Assembly: GCA_004172865.1 (NCBI GenBank)
Contig: SEBV01000013.1
Coordinates: 62,001-126,000 of the forward strand
Length of the DNA stretch: 64,000 nucleotides
Reading direction: 5' to 3'
Source of the DNA: Gammaproteobacteria bacterium
GTDB lineage: Bacteria; Pseudomonadota; Gammaproteobacteria; Pseudomonadales; Cellvibrionaceae
How positions within the stretch are numbered: the stretch's first letter is position 1; each line of letters opens with the position of its first letter. Below the pieces are notes generated by a model. It worked only from the letters and a program-made list of their open reading frames with translations. It made no database searches and had not been told where the DNA came from. A program made the position numbers and the translations under genes. Shown here piece by piece: positions 63,716 to 64,000 of the stretch.

Positions 63716-64000
63716 AAGGAGTTCCTACTATTATTTAAATGATGAACATCAATGCGATAACCCGGCGCTGAATACACTTAGTTGATTTCAGCGAAGTGAG
63801 CAGAATGTAGAAATTTGACAACTCACGTCCAATCTTTTTTTCGCATTAGCTTATAACGCGAATTTAATGACTATCAAACGAACATCAAGTTCAATACTCA
63901 AAGTCGGGTTTTGAATTGGATTTTATTTTTTAAAGTGAAAGGAGAAAACCGGATTGCTCCAGCCTTCTCCCGAATTTTTAATAGAATTTATTGTTAATAC
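63716..64000. other. Right-edge region upstream of metY
   Basis: About 285 bp with no gene. It holds the metY promoter region. I find no clear MetJ box, SAM riboswitch or SAH riboswitch by eye, and no partial gene reading in from the right edge. Confidence 0.4.

Noticed and set aside
63716-64000. SAM or SAH riboswitch before metY
   Set aside because: I could not fold a conserved riboswitch core or find the expected pseudoknot segments by eye.

Overview
The window looks like a chromosome segment of a gammaproteobacterium, probably a Cellvibrio-type relative of the pseudomonads. That placement is inferred from gene order and protein character; no rRNA gene is present to test it. Several blocks follow the order known from Pseudomonas and Escherichia coli: rplM-rpsI-pet-sspB, zapE-zapG-algW, hisD-hisG-murA-ibaG, kdsD-kdsC-lptC-lptA-lptB-rpoN-hpf-ptsN-rapZ-npr and yhdP-rng-maf-mreD-mreC-mreB. 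HisG is the short, HisZ-dependent type. I see no tRNA, rRNA, CRISPR array, prophage or insertion sequence with a transposase.

Layout. 0.3-4.6 kb: a sugar locus with an SMP-30 lactonase, an SGLT-type Na+/sugar symporter, an SDR sugar dehydrogenase and a GntR/FCD regulator. 4.8-11.7 kb: pstS-pstC-pstA-pstB-phoU for high-affinity phosphate uptake, with large periplasmic insertions in PstC and PstA and a four-copy 21-bp tandem repeat before phoU. 11.9-16.3 kb: sspB, a fused cytochrome b/cytochrome c1 gene, the Rieske gene, rpsI and rplM. 16.7-20.3 kb: two genes inserted into this conserved neighbourhood, a VAO/PCMH-type flavoprotein oxidase and an EptA phosphoethanolamine transferase. 20.3-24.0 kb: zapE, an alpha/beta hydrolase, zapG and algW. 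24.1-28.6 kb: hisD, hisG, murA, ibaG and a lone mlaC; mlaF, E, D and B are absent. 28.9-36.9 kb: the KDO/LPS-export/rpoN/nitrogen-PTS block and darP. 37.0-45.8 kb: yhdP, rng, maf and mreDCB. 46-54.4 kb: a GGDEF-EAL protein, slyX, a beta-lactamase-fold esterase, yciH, a DUF3820 gene, a DUF559 gene with an AraC regulator, an Fsr-type MFS exporter and a small membrane protein. 54.5-60.7 kb: a decayed DUF2846 gene, then a biuret/triuret-type gene cluster: GntR regulator, porin, two related cysteine hydrolases, an NCS2 permease and a cupin. 60.9-63.7 kb: a diguanylate cyclase with a jelly-roll-like ectodomain and a MetY-type sulfhydrylase.

How the genes work together. Much of the window serves the envelope: peptidoglycan precursor synthesis (murA), KDO and LPS transport (kdsD to lptB), phospholipid traffic (mlaC, yhdP), shape (mreBCD), envelope stress (algW) and lipid A modification (eptA). 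A second theme is nutrient signalling: phosphate (pst-phoU), nitrogen (rpoN, ptsN, npr) and c-di-GMP.

Most notable. (1) A compact cluster whose second hydrolase matches biuret hydrolase at the whole catalytic triad and whose first is a divergent sister, a candidate for the preceding step (triuret). A perfect 14-bp palindrome lies upstream of its porin gene. (2) A cytochrome b-c1 fusion carrying two extra predicted membrane spans between the halves. (3) An mreC gene with no ATG, GTG or TTG at its conserved N-terminus; an ATC codon sits there behind a strong ribosome binding site. (4) A palindromic repeat that supplies the C-terminal tails of two adjacent, overlapping genes. (5) An mlaC gene stranded without the rest of the Mla transporter.
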